Part shown: one piece after another, positions 44,530-53,731 of the stretch
Layout: every line of letters begins with the position of its first letter
Position numbering within the stretch: the first letter of the stretch is position 1
Source: Pseudoxanthomonas koreensis_A
GTDB lineage: Bacteria; Pseudomonadota; Gammaproteobacteria; Xanthomonadales; Xanthomonadaceae
Length of the DNA: 64,000 nt
Direction: 5' to 3'
Assembly: GCF_041890415.1 (NCBI RefSeq)
Contig: NZ_CP169056.1
Location: forward strand, 186,001 to 250,000
The notes under the pieces: generated by a model
The model's input: the letters and a program-made list of their open reading frames with translations, nothing else
What the model was told of the DNA's origin: nothing
Databases searched by the model: none
Position numbers and translations under genes: made by a program

Positions 44530-46497
44530 ATGCGTGGACTGACGAGGATGGCCGTCACCCTGGCGGCAGGATGGATGCTGGCTGCGCCGGCCGGCGCGGA
44601 CCCGGCGAAGGTGGACCTGGAACCCTACCTCAGGCGCGACCTGTACGAGCGGGTCAAGATCTCGCCCGACGGCGCGTACTTCGCGGTCACCGTGCCGATG
44701 GAGGACCGCACCGTGCTGGCGGTCGTGCGCCGCGACGGCATGGAGGCCACCGCCAAAATCGCCGGCGGTGCCGGCTCGGAGGTCGATGACTTCTGGTGGG
44801 CCAACGGGGAGCGGGTGGTGGTGTCGATGGCGCACCGCTACGGCTCGCGCGACCAGCCCGGGGTGATTGGCGAACTGCACGCGGTCAATGCCGATGGCAG
44901 CTACGCCAAGCTGCTGGCCAGCCCGTACGGGCTGAAGGAGAGCAACCCGCTGGTCACCCACGTGCGCACCGTGCTGGAAGGCTCGGTGTTCATGCTCGAC
45001 CCGCTGCCCGGCGAACACAAGGACATCCTGGTCCAGTCGGTGGCCCAGCAGGGCGACCCCACCTCGCAGGTCGAACGGCTCGACCTCTACACCCGGCGGC
45101 GCACCCATGTCGCCTCCGGTCCGCTGCCGCACGCCAGCTTCACCACCGACGCCGCCGGCCAGGTGCGCTTTGCCCTTGGCGCCGGCAGCGACAACGTCAG
45201 CAAGCTCTACTACCGCGACGGCGACGGTGCGCAATGGCGGCTGGTCAACGACCAGGGCAGCAGCGGCCATCGCGAATTCGCGCTGGGGTTCGCCGCCGGA
45301 GGCAAGCTGGCCTACCTGCAGGTGGAGCATCCGCAGGGGCCGGACTCGCTGGTGGCCTGGGACCCGGCCAGCGGCACCTACACCCCCCTGCTGCGCGACG
45401 AGGCGGTCGACCCGTACCGCATCCTCTACGACCTGGACGGGCGCACGCCGATCGGCGCCTCGTACATGACCGACCGGGTGCGTTACCGCTTCTTCGACGA
45501 GAAGGCCCCGACCGCGCAGCTGTACCGGATGCTGGAGAAGGCCTTCGAGGGCGATGCGGTGCAGATCACCTCGGTCACCGGCGATGGCCGCGAGGCCCTG
45601 GTCTACGTGTCCAGCGACCGCAACAACGGCGACTACTTCCTGTTCGACACTGCCCGGCGCAGCGCCGAGCGGGTGTTCAGCAGGCGCAAGTGGATCGCGC
45701 CCGCCACCGTGCCGCCCTCGCGCGCGGTCAGCTTCAAGGCGCGCGACGGCCTGCAGCTGCACGGCTACCTCACCGGCCCGCTCGACGCCGGCGACGGCCC
45801 GCAGCCGATGGTGCTGCTGCCGCACGGCGGGCCTTACGGGATCCGCGACGGCTGGCAGTTCGACGACGACAGCCAGGTCCTGGCCGCGGCCGGCTATACG
45901 GTGCTGCGGGTGAACTACCGTGGCTCCGGCGGCTATGGCTGGGCGCACACGCAGGCCGGCGTACAGGAATGGGGCGGGCGCATGCAGGACGACCTGACCG
46001 ATGCGACCCGCTGGGCGATCGAGGCCGGCATCGCCGACCCGCAGCGCATCTGCATCTACGGCGCCAGCTACGGCGGCTATGCGGCGCTGATGGGCGTGGC
46101 CCGCGAGCCGGACCTGTACCGCTGCGCCGCCGGCTACGTCGGCGTCTACGACCTGCCGATGATGCACCGCGACGCCTTCAGGCGCAGCCGCTCTTCGCGC
46201 ACCTGGGCGCTGGAGTGGATCGGCGCGCGCGACGACCTGGAGCAGCGCTCGCCGGTCAACCTTGCCGACCGGATCAAGGTGCCGGTGTTCCTGGCCGCCG
46301 GCGGCAACGACGAGCGTGCGCCGATCGCGCACAGCAAGCGGATGGAGCGCGCGCTGGAGAAGGCCGGCGTGCCGGTGGAGACCCTGTACTACCCGAGCGA
46401 AGGCCACGGGTTCTATCGCGTCGAGCACCGCCGCGAGTACTACCGCCGGCTGCTGGCTTTCCTGTCGCGCCACCTCGGCGGCGCGACCGCGCATTGA
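44530..46497 (+). CDS. Exported S9 family peptidase (prolyl oligopeptidase type)
   Basis: The 655-residue product has a signal peptide (ending about ADPAKV), a seven-bladed propeller N-part and an alpha/beta hydrolase C-domain. The nucleophile is Ser513 in GASYGGYAA, the acid lies in AAGGNDERAP, and the His is in SEGHGFYR. It resembles the dipeptidyl/acylaminoacyl peptidases common in Xanthomonadaceae periplasm. GGGGA precedes the ATG at 44530. Monocistronic, with a strong hairpin after the stop. Confidence 0.9.
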   Translation: MRGLTRMAVTLAAGWMLAAPAGADPAKVDLEPYLRRDLYERVKISPDGAYFAVTVPMEDRTVLAVVRRDGMEATAKIAGGAGSEVDDFWWANGERVVVSMAHRYGSRDQPGVIGELHAVNADGSYAKLLASPYGLKESNPLVTHVRTVLEGSVFMLDPLPGEHKDILVQSVAQQGDPTSQVERLDLYTRRRTHVASGPLPHASFTTDAAGQVRFALGAGSDNVSKLYYRDGDGAQWRLVNDQGSSGHREFALGFAAGGKLAYLQVEHPQGPDSLVAWDPASGTYTPLLRDEAVDPYRILYDLDGRTPIGASYMTDRVRYRFFDEKAPTAQLYRMLEKAFEGDAVQITSVTGDGREALVYVSSDRNNGDYFLFDTARRSAERVFSRRKWIAPATVPPSRAVSFKARDGLQLHGYLTGPLDAGDGPQPMVLLPHGGPYGIRDGWQFDDDSQVLAAAGYTVLRVNYRGSGGYGWAHTQAGVQEWGGRMQDDLTDATRWAIEAGIADPQRICIYGASYGGYAALMGVAREPDLYRCAAGYVGVYDLPMMHRDAFRRSRSSRTWALEWIGARDDLEQRSPVNLADRIKVPVFLAAGGNDERAPIAHSKRMERALEKAGVPVETLYYPSEGHGFYRVEHRREYYRRLLAFLSRHLGGATAH

Positions 46498-46500
46498 AAC

Positions 46501-46533
46501 GCCCGGGCCGGTGCATCACGCACCGGCCCGGGC
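46501..46533. terminator. Bidirectional terminator hairpin
   Basis: A perfect 14-bp GC stem (46501-46514 with 46520-46533) and a 5-base loop start four bases after the S9 peptidase stop and face the GH9 3' end. No clear U-tract is present. Confidence 0.75.
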
Positions 46534-46595
46534 CGTCGTATCGGCGGAAGATCCTGTTGCCCTGGCGGTCGCGGCGCGGCCGCCAGGGGGCAGGG

Positions 46596-49091
46596 CTAGC
46601 GTTCCTGCGGCGGCAGCGCGCCCAGCAGGTCCTGCGCGGCATGCACCAGGAAGATGTAGCTGGCGCCGAGGTTGATCACGTACTCGTTCTGGCCCCAGAA
46701 GAACGGCCAGTCTTCCTTGTTTTCCGGGAAGTCCGGCTTGAGCACCAGCACGCCCGGCACCACGCCGCCGGCGATGAAGCTGAAGTCGGCGCGGTTCATG
46801 CCGTAGGCCACCTGCTTGGAGCGCGCGCCGACGGCCGAGACGAAGGAGATGTTCGAGTCCGGGTGGGTGCCGTACAGGTAGTTCAGGCCCTGCAGGGTCG
46901 GCTCGATGTCGAACAGGTCCGGGAACGCCTTGTGCAGGTGGTAGTTGGTGGTGGCCATGCCAACCACGGCGCCGTTGCCGGCCCAGCCGCCACGGGTGAT
47001 CAGCACGCCGTAGGGGTTCTCCCGGGTCATCGGGGCCAGTTCCTTGCGCATGCGCACGGCGCGCTCGCGCACCTGCGCGGCAAAGGCCGCATCCATCTTC
47101 GGCAGCGCCTTCACCACCATCCCGGCGTTGAAGCCGAAGCGCGGCTCGATCTTCGGCCACAACGCGCGCAGTGCGTCGGCATAGGCGTCATCACCGGTGG
47201 ACAGCAGCAACTGCACCGCGGCATGCAACTGCTCGTCGTCCGGATGGCCGCCGGTGGTGTTGCCCACGCGGAACAGGTTGGGCTCGCGCGACTGCTCGAA
47301 TTCCCACACCTTGCGCGCGGTGGCCAGGCACTCGTCGGCCAGCGCATCGTTGTAGCCGCGCAGGGCACGGCTGGCGGCGGCCAGGGCGGCGGCCGAGCCG
47401 TAGTTCAGCGCAGTGGTATTGCTGGTGAACGCCAGGCGGTCGTCGTTGGGCGAGTCCGGATCGCTGGGATCGTCCACCTTGCCATCGGTCTTGCTGGCCG
47501 CATCGCCCAGGTGGGTGTACTGGCCCAGGTCCGGCTCGACGATGCCGGGGATGGCATGGCCGAACACGCGGTGCTGGGCGATCAGCGCCAGGGTGCCGTG
47601 CTCGATCTGCTGCAGCAGGTCCGGCACGCCGTCCGGCACGTGGATTTCCACATGCTTGCGCTTCTGGTCGATGGTGGTCTCGTCACGCGTGGGGCGGAAC
47701 TGCTCCCAGGTATCGACCAGCGAAGCCACCGTGGCGTAGTGGGTCTGGGTACGGATGTCGAAGTCGCCGGCATCGAACCAGCCGCCGTAGTTCAGCCCCG
47801 GGATGTGCTCGCCCGGCTGGAACGGCGAATCCAGGTCCGGGCCCTGCGCGAACAGGTCGAAGTGCTCGCGGTTGGGTGCCACCTGGCGCGCGTCATCCAT
47901 GTGCGGGCGGCCGTGCCACACGCGGTACGCCTCGTTGACGAACATGTGGTCCATCTGCACCGGCAAGAACACGTCGGAGGTCGGGTGCCAGGCGTTGGCA
48001 AAGACGTCCTTCGCGATGCGGAACGCGTGGGTGCGCTGGCCGGCGGCCTCGATCACGTACATGCCCGGGGTGCGCACGTCGGAGAAGTCGAAGGTGTAGT
48101 ACTCGTAGCGCAGGTACTGCCCCCAGTGCCGGGTGTCGGCGGCCAGGGCCACGTGCTCGCTGCCGTCGGCATCGATGCGCAGCAGCTTCGCCGGCCCCGG
48201 GGCGGCGGCGTTGCGGTCGTTCTCCAGCACCGCCACCTTGCGCTGCGTCGGGTGGTAGCCCACCTGCGAGTGGCCGATCACGGTGCTGCGGGTCCAGCCG
48301 GGCACGGTGTTGCCGGTGAGGGTCCAGTCCAGCACCGGGCCGGTCTTGCCGGCCGGCAGCAGGGTGCGCACCACGAACCAGCCGTTCTGCGCCTGGTTGC
48401 GGCCGTCATACAGGCCCAGCGCGCCGCTGCGGCTCTCGATGGTGACCCGGCGCTGCGGGTCTTCCGGGGCCAGGGTCAGGCGGTTGCCGGTGGCGATGGG
48501 CAGGCGCACGGTCTTGCCGTCCGCCGCGCGGCTGCTGGGGCCGGAGGGGTACAGCGGGAACTGGCCGTTGCGCGCGTCCATCGCCCACGACTTGCTGAAG
48601 TAGGCCGAGGGCAGGAACTCCATGTTGAAACCGGCGCGGCCCTGCAGCGACGCGGGCAGCGGCTTGTCCAGCACCACCTGGATGCGCACGCCTTCACCCT
48701 GCGGCGTCACCCGGATGTCGTACTCGAACTTCTCCTGCGGATAGCCCAGCCGGGTGGTGACGGTGCCGGTGGCCGCATCGACCTTGCGCTCGACCATCAG
48801 CGCCACCGGGTCCCACTGCTCGGGGGTCGGGCTCAGGCGCACGTCGCCATTGGTGGCGGTGCGCACGCCGTGATGGATCAGTTCCACGCCGGCGTGCTTG
48901 GAATCGCTGAACAGGCCGTCGTAGTAGTTGTTGAAGACCAGGACATCCAGCCCGGTGCGGTGGAAGTACTCCTGGTCGTTGAGCTTGAGCCCGGCATCGG
49001 CGGCCAGCGCCGGCAGCGCGGCAACCGAGAGGATCGCCGCAGCGAGGGCGCGGCGGTGGATCGGAGCGCGCGACGGGGTGCGATGGGTCAT
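46596..49091 (-). CDS. Glycoside hydrolase family 9 endoglucanase
   Basis: The 831-residue exported enzyme has a signal peptide (about 1-31) and an N-terminal beta-rich region with a CelD_N-like Ig domain (VIGHSQVGYHPTQRKVAVL). The GH9 alpha/alpha barrel has the catalytic Asp pair in GGWFDAGDFDIRT, GTHPDSNISFVSAVGARSK, and the general acid Glu in NEYVINLGAS. It cleaves beta-1,4-glucans in the periplasm or outside. A near-match to the LacI operator lies 24 bases upstream of the start. GGGAG precedes the ATG. Confidence 0.92.
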   Translation of the reverse strand: MTHRTPSRAPIHRRALAAAILSVAALPALAADAGLKLNDQEYFHRTGLDVLVFNNYYDGLFSDSKHAGVELIHHGVRTATNGDVRLSPTPEQWDPVALMVERKVDAATGTVTTRLGYPQEKFEYDIRVTPQGEGVRIQVVLDKPLPASLQGRAGFNMEFLPSAYFSKSWAMDARNGQFPLYPSGPSSRAADGKTVRLPIATGNRLTLAPEDPQRRVTIESRSGALGLYDGRNQAQNGWFVVRTLLPAGKTGPVLDWTLTGNTVPGWTRSTVIGHSQVGYHPTQRKVAVLENDRNAAAPGPAKLLRIDADGSEHVALAADTRHWGQYLRYEYYTFDFSDVRTPGMYVIEAAGQRTHAFRIAKDVFANAWHPTSDVFLPVQMDHMFVNEAYRVWHGRPHMDDARQVAPNREHFDLFAQGPDLDSPFQPGEHIPGLNYGGWFDAGDFDIRTQTHYATVASLVDTWEQFRPTRDETTIDQKRKHVEIHVPDGVPDLLQQIEHGTLALIAQHRVFGHAIPGIVEPDLGQYTHLGDAASKTDGKVDDPSDPDSPNDDRLAFTSNTTALNYGSAAALAAASRALRGYNDALADECLATARKVWEFEQSREPNLFRVGNTTGGHPDDEQLHAAVQLLLSTGDDAYADALRALWPKIEPRFGFNAGMVVKALPKMDAAFAAQVRERAVRMRKELAPMTRENPYGVLITRGGWAGNGAVVGMATTNYHLHKAFPDLFDIEPTLQGLNYLYGTHPDSNISFVSAVGARSKQVAYGMNRADFSFIAGGVVPGVLVLKPDFPENKEDWPFFWGQNEYVINLGASYIFLVHAAQDLLGALPPQER

Positions 49092-49114
49092 GGTTGGTTT
49101 CTCCCGAGGGTTAT

Positions 49115-49126
49115 GTGAACGCTAAC
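49115..49126. promoter_or_regulatory. LacI-type operator upstream of the GH9 gene
   Basis: GTGAACGCTAAC matches the palindrome at 39412-39423 at 10 of 12 positions, including the right half exactly. It lies 24 bases before the GH9 start codon, a position suited to repression. Confidence 0.55.
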
Positions 49127-49194
49127 ATTCGGCGCTGGATGTTGCCTTTTGCGGCGCAGCAAAACGCGGGGACATGCCTGCCTGATGTGCTGCT

Positions 49195-49645
49195 GCCGCG
49201 CGCTCCGGGACACGGTCGCGCTCTTGTTGTAGGAGCCCGTCTTGCGGGCGACCGCGCCGCGCGCTCCGGGATACGGTCGGGTCAGTCATCCGGAGGTCGC
49301 CGGCGAGACCGGCTCCTACAGGCGGCGGCCGATGGGCGTGACCGGGTGTGGTGCGATGCGGTGGTCGAGGGCGTCGTCGTCTCTTGTTGTTGTAGGAGCC
49401 CGTCTTGCGGGCGACCGCGTCGCGCGCTCCGGGACCCGGTTGCGTCAGGCATCCGGAGGTCGCCGGCGAGACCGGCTCCTACAGGCGGTGGCCGAAGATC
49501 GTGGCCGGGTGTGGTGCGATGCGGCGGTCGAGAGCGTCGTCGCTTCTTGTTGTAGGAGCCCGTCTTGCGGGCGACCGCGTCGCGCGCTCCGGGATACGGT
49601 CGCGTCAGGCATCCGGAGGTCGCCGGCGAGACCGGCTCCTACAGG
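49195..49645. repeat. Three-copy tandem of REP hairpin units
   Basis: A unit of about 160 bases repeats three times. Each holds a forward REP (49229-49253, 49392-49416, 49552-49576; GGGC inner stem) and a reverse REP (49295-49319, 49458-49482, 49618-49642; GCCGG inner stem), joined by a conserved CGCGCTCCGGGA spacer. The last reverse element carries the stop codon of the acyl-carrier phosphodiesterase gene. The stretch 49127-49194 holds nothing recognisable. Confidence 0.88.
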
Positions 49646-50250
49646 CCGCCTTCGGAAGCCTCCAGGCTGGGCCGAAGCTGCGCCACGTAATCCTGCAATT
49701 GCGGGAAGAACGCCTCGAACCCGGCCGCGATTGCTGCTTCATGCCGGGCCAGGTCGTCCAGGCACGCCACCAGGCGCTCGCCGTTGCGCGACAGGCGCGT
49801 GGCGATGCGGGCCACGGCGCGGTCCACGTTGTGCCGCTGGCGATAACTGCCCAGCCAGTCGTGCCCGGCCATCAGTGGCGCGATCGCGCGCAGGCGCTGC
49901 GGCAAGCCGTCCAGATGCTGCAGCAGCCAGGCGTAGAACGGCGCGGTGAACGCATCCAGCGGCACCTGGCTGTAGCGGTCCCAGGCCCGGGCCAGGCAGT
50001 GGTCGTAGTACACGTCCAGGGCGATGCCGGCATAGCGGCGCAGTTCCGGGGCAAACAGCCCGCGCGCCTGCACCACCAAGGGATGGGTGTCGGTGTAACG
50101 GTCCACCCGGCGGTGGATCACGATCTCGCGCCGCACCTGCGCCGGGTAGTCCTGCAGCGCCAGCCGGCCGAACACGAAATCGCCCAGCAGCGCGCCAAGC
50201 ATCGCCGGATGGCCGGGGCCGGCCAGGTACAGGTGGGCGAGATAGTTCAC
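49639..50250 (-). CDS. acpH: Acyl-carrier-protein phosphodiesterase AcpH
   Basis: The 203-residue product opens VNYLAHLYLAGPGHPAMLGALLGDF, the hallmark of the ACP phosphodiesterase (HD-like) family. It also has HRRVDRYTDTHP and DVYYDHCLARAW with the metal-binding His/Asp residues. It removes the 4'-phosphopantetheine group from holo-ACP. The start is a GTG at 50250, since the family begins at MNYLAH and the frame upstream has no support. The TAG stop belongs to a REP element. Confidence 0.9.
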   Translation of the reverse strand: MNYLAHLYLAGPGHPAMLGALLGDFVFGRLALQDYPAQVRREIVIHRRVDRYTDTHPLVVQARGLFAPELRRYAGIALDVYYDHCLARAWDRYSQVPLDAFTAPFYAWLLQHLDGLPQRLRAIAPLMAGHDWLGSYRQRHNVDRAVARIATRLSRNGERLVACLDDLARHEAAIAAGFEAFFPQLQDYVAQLRPSLEASEGGL

Positions 50251-50402
50251 GTGCCAGCAGTGCAGCAGTGGATGGAGTCGGCAGTGTGGCACGGCCGTGC
50301 GCGCCCATACGCCCCTGCAGGGCCATCCCGCGCCGGACACCTTAGACTGTGCGGCCTGCGGCCCCTGGGCGCCGCATCCCGTCCGCTTCACGAGAGAGCC
50401 GC

Positions 50403-51611
50403 GTGGTCATCCATCCCAAAGTCCGAGGCTTCATCTGCACCACCGCCCACCCCGAAGGGTGCGCGAAGAACGTCCTTGACCAGATCCGCTACGTCCAGGC
50501 GCAGGGCGTGCGCAGCGACGGGCCCAAGCGCGTGCTGGTGCTCGGCGCCTCCACCGGCTACGGCCTGGCCGCGCGCATCACCGCCGCCTTCGGCTACGGC
50601 GCCGCCACCCTGGGCGTGTTCTTCGAGAAGCCCGGCACCGACAAGAAGCCCGGCAGCCCCGGCTGGTACAACTCCGCCGCATTCGACCGCCAGGCCAAGG
50701 ACGCCGGCCTGTGGAGCCGCTCGATCAACGGCGATGCGTTCTCCAACGAGATCCGGGCCAAGGCCATCGAGATCATCCGCGAGGAGATGGGCGGCCCGGT
50801 GGACCTGGTGGTGTACTCGCTGGCATCGCCGGTGCGGCGCATGCCCGATACCGGTGAACTCAAGCGCTCGGCGCTCAAGCCGATCGGCCAGCCCTACACC
50901 GCCACCGCGGTGGACACCAACCGCGACCAGATCATCCAGGCCACGGTCGAGCCGGCCACCGACGAGGAAATCGCCGACACCGTGACGGTGATGGGCGGCG
51001 AGGACTGGGAACTGTGGATCAAGGCTCTGTCCGAAGCCGGCGTGCTGGCCGCCGATGCACGGACCGTGGCCTTCAGCTACATCGGCACCGAGATCACCTG
51101 GCCGATCTACTGGCACGGCGCACTGGGCAAGGCCAAGGAAGACCTGGACCGCGCCGCCCATGCCCTGGATGCCAGGCTCAAGCCCGGCGGCGGCCAGGCC
51201 AATGTGGCGGTGCTCAAGTCGGTGGTCACCCAGGCCAGCGCCGCGATCCCGGTGATGCCGCTGTACATCGCCATCGTGTACCGGATCATGAAGGAGCAGG
51301 GCCTGCACGAAGGCACCATCGAACAGCTCGAACGCACCTTCCGCGAGCACCTGTACGCCGCCGCGCCGCCACCGACCGACGCCTCCAACCGCCTGCGCCT
51401 GGACGACCGCGAACTGCGCGACGACGTGCAGCAGGCCTGCCGCGAGCTGTGGCCACAGGTGACCAGCGGGAACCTGTACGAGGTGACCGACTACGCCAGC
51501 TACAAGCACGAGTTCCTGAAGCTGTTCGGCTTCGAGCGTGATGACGTGGACTACGACGCCGAGGTCGATCCTGTGGCCACGTTCGACGTGGTCGACACGA
51601 CCGCCGGCTGA
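50403..51611 (+). CDS. fabV: Trans-2-enoyl-ACP reductase FabV
   Basis: The 402-residue enzyme catalyses the last reduction of fatty-acid elongation with NADH and is known as a triclosan-tolerant alternative to FabI. It starts VVIHPKVRGFICTTAHPEGC. The cofactor segment is VLVLGASTGYGLAARI, and the catalytic Yx8K is in PIYWHGALGKAK. The length is normal for FabV. The GTG at 50403 with GAGAG upstream fits the family start; the ATG at 50349 adds an unsupported leader. It diverges from acpH. Confidence 0.95.
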   Translation: MVIHPKVRGFICTTAHPEGCAKNVLDQIRYVQAQGVRSDGPKRVLVLGASTGYGLAARITAAFGYGAATLGVFFEKPGTDKKPGSPGWYNSAAFDRQAKDAGLWSRSINGDAFSNEIRAKAIEIIREEMGGPVDLVVYSLASPVRRMPDTGELKRSALKPIGQPYTATAVDTNRDQIIQATVEPATDEEIADTVTVMGGEDWELWIKALSEAGVLAADARTVAFSYIGTEITWPIYWHGALGKAKEDLDRAAHALDARLKPGGGQANVAVLKSVVTQASAAIPVMPLYIAIVYRIMKEQGLHEGTIEQLERTFREHLYAAAPPPTDASNRLRLDDRELRDDVQQACRELWPQVTSGNLYEVTDYASYKHEFLKLFGFERDDVDYDAEVDPVATFDVVDTTAG

Positions 51612-51788
51612 CATCGCGGCATGCCGCGCGGCCGGGGCTGCCGGCCGCCGGCGGCGCGCAGGATGTGCGCCGGCGCGGGCCCGCGCCGGCCCACCGATGG
51701 CCCGCGCCGGCCGCCGCGCCCTGCAACGCCGGATGAAGCGCGGGCCGCGCAGGTGGAACCGGTCCGCACCGGATGCGGTCAGGCTGGC

Positions 51789-52772
51789 GTGTCCCCGTCG
51801 CAACCGGGCTCCCGCTTGAACGCTGCTCTCCGCCACCCCGACGCACTGCCGCACCTGCTGGCCATGGCTGCCACCCTGGTGGTGCTGGTGCTGGCCGCGC
51901 GCGTGCTGATGCAGGTGCCGGACCCGCCGATGCTTCGGGTGCAGGAACCACGCATCCAGTTGCGCCTGGTGCCCCGGCCTTCCGCGGCGCCATCCGTGAC
52001 CACCGCGCCCGCGGAGGGCACGGCGCCCGCAGCACCCGTGCAGCCTGGCCAGCCCAGTCCACCCGATAGCGCCGACGGCGCCATGCCCGCCGATGCGCCC
52101 GCATCCGCATCACCCGTGCGCAACGCGCCCGCCAGCGTGCTGGCCCGGTTGTACGACGCACGCGGCCAGCCGCGCCTGCCGCCCGGCACCGTGCCGCCGC
52201 CGGCGCCACCGGCCACCCGCGACATCCTCAACCCGCCCAACCCGGTGGATTACCGCCCAACCCGGTTCGACGAAGCCTGGGTCGCCGATGGCGGCGTGGC
52301 CGATCGCGCCGCACAGGGCCTTGCCAATGCGAACAAGGCCCTGGTCGAACTGCTGCATGGCAAGGACGTGCAGCCGGCGCGCGCGCGTCCGGCGCCGGAG
52401 GTGCGCTTCAACCCCGCCCGCCACGAACGTGCATCGGACCTGGGCAGCGCGGCCACCGGCGATGCCTGGCGTGCAGCGCCCATCAGCGACGAACCGCTGC
52501 CCGGGCCGGGCGGCGAGGCCAGCGCCCGCATCCGCACGCAGCTGGCGGCGCTGGAGCGCGACCACGCCGGCTGCAATCCGCAGCGGGTGCAGCAGTTGCT
52601 GGCGCCGGCGCGCCGGTTCCTGGGCGAACTGCAGCGCGCCGAGCATGCGCTGGCCAACGGCGCCGACCCTATCCGTGCCGGCACCCTGCCGGTGGCCGCG
52701 CGCGGCGCCTGGAACCAGGCCCGGCGCGTGCTGTGGCATGCACGCAGCGAACTGGCAGATTGCCGCAGCTGA
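51789..52772 (+). CDS. Membrane-anchored Pro/Ala-rich protein of unknown function
   Basis: About 327 residues: a single hydrophobic helix (LLAMAATLVVLVLAARVLMQ), a long Pro/Ala/Ser linker with TonB-like low complexity, then a conserved-looking C-domain (NPPNPVDYRPTRFDEAWVADG, later LERDHAGCNPQRVQQLL). Likely a periplasmic protein anchored in the inner membrane. The start is uncertain: GTG at 51789 (used), TTG at 51816 or ATG at 51864, none with a strong ribosome site. No family recognised. Confidence 0.6.
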   Translation: MSPSQPGSRLNAALRHPDALPHLLAMAATLVVLVLAARVLMQVPDPPMLRVQEPRIQLRLVPRPSAAPSVTTAPAEGTAPAAPVQPGQPSPPDSADGAMPADAPASASPVRNAPASVLARLYDARGQPRLPPGTVPPPAPPATRDILNPPNPVDYRPTRFDEAWVADGGVADRAAQGLANANKALVELLHGKDVQPARARPAPEVRFNPARHERASDLGSAATGDAWRAAPISDEPLPGPGGEASARIRTQLAALERDHAGCNPQRVQQLLAPARRFLGELQRAEHALANGADPIRAGTLPVAARGAWNQARRVLWHARSELADCRS

Positions 52773-52784
52773 TCCGCCGAGGCC

Positions 52785-53027
52785 TCAGGCCGGCTCGTGG
52801 AAGTAAGGTTCCACCTTGCCGCGGACCCGGATCGTCATCGGGTTGCCGCGGCGGTCGCGCGAGCGGCCCACCTGCACCCGGATCCAGCCTTCGCTGACCG
52901 AGTATTCCTCCACGTTGTCGCGCTCCTCGCCGTTGAAGCGCACGCCCACGCCGCGGTCGATCGCGGCCGCGTCATGGAAGGGGCTGCGCGGATCAAGGGC
53001 CAGCCGGTCGGGGGGCGTATCGGTCAT
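52785..53027 (-). CDS. DUF3297 family small protein
   Basis: The 80-residue product matches DUF3297: LDPRSPFHDAAAIDRGVGVR, VEEYSVSEGWIRVQVGR and a closing GKVEPYF. Conserved in proteobacteria; function unknown; probably cytosolic. It is convergent with the membrane-anchored protein gene and ends 12 bases from it. Confidence 0.88.
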   Translation of the reverse strand: MTDTPPDRLALDPRSPFHDAAAIDRGVGVRFNGEERDNVEEYSVSEGWIRVQVGRSRDRRGNPMTIRVRGKVEPYFHEPA

Positions 53028-53173
53028 CGTCTTGCATCGTCCATCGCCGGAACCGCCGGCACATGGGCGCCAAGGATAAGGCCTGCCCGCGGCGGCCGCC
53101 GCATGCCGGCCTGCGCGGGCGCGTATCATGCGACGCCCCGCACCCGCCCCGGCGGCGCGCAACAGGATCCACC

Positions 53174-53725
53174 ATGGCGCTCAAGGCCACCGTGGTCCGG
53201 GCCGAGCTGCAGCTCAGCGACCTGGACCGCCATCACTACGCGACCTATCCGCTGACCCTGGCCCAGCACCCTTCCGAAACCGAGGAGCGGCTGATGGTGC
53301 GGCTGCTGGCCTTCGCGCTGCATGCCGACGAACGCCTGGAGTTCGGGCGCGGCCTGAGCAACGACGAGGACCCGGACCTGTGGCGGCGCGACTACAGCGG
53401 CCAGGTCGAGCTGTGGATCGAGCTGGGGCAGCCGGACGAGGCGCGCATCCGCAAGGCCTGTGGCCGTGCCGCGCAGGTGGTGGTGCTCAACTACGGCGGC
53501 CGCGCCGCGGACCTGTGGTGGGACAGGAGCGGGCGCGCGCTGGCGCGGCACGCCAACCTCACCGTGCTCGACCTGCCCGCCGCCCAGGTGGACGCGCTGA
53601 CCGCGCTGTACACGCGCGGCTTGCGCCTGACCGTGATGATCGAGGACGGCGAGGTGCGGCTGCTGGCCGAGGATGGCCGCGAGGTGCTGCTGCAGCCGGT
53701 GGCGCGCATGGCACCGGCGGGCTGA
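53174..53725 (+). CDS. yaeQ: YaeQ family protein
   Basis: The 183-residue product matches YaeQ: ALKATVVRAELQLSDLDRHHY, HPSETEERLMVRLLAFALHA and QVELWIELGQPDEARIRKAC. The fold is related to PD-(D/E)XK nucleases; some members have been linked to transcription elongation effects, but the role is unsettled. Cytosolic. It is followed 6 bases later by the flavoprotein gene. Confidence 0.92.
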   Translation: MALKATVVRAELQLSDLDRHHYATYPLTLAQHPSETEERLMVRLLAFALHADERLEFGRGLSNDEDPDLWRRDYSGQVELWIELGQPDEARIRKACGRAAQVVVLNYGGRAADLWWDRSGRALARHANLTVLDLPAAQVDALTALYTRGLRLTVMIEDGEVRLLAEDGREVLLQPVARMAPAG

Positions 53726-53731
53726 GCGGCC

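Noticed and set aside
44796..49118. A plus-strand open frame of 1440 codons crossing the S9 peptidase and the GH9 gene
   Set aside because: It is out of frame with the S9 gene and antisense to GH9. The translation is Arg/Gly/Ala-rich or His/Val-rich low complexity, as expected for shadow frames in very GC-rich DNA.
49195..49645. CRISPR-like array
   Set aside because: The repeats are about 160 bases with inner hairpins and conserved spacers, in three copies. This is a REP tandem and no cas genes are near.
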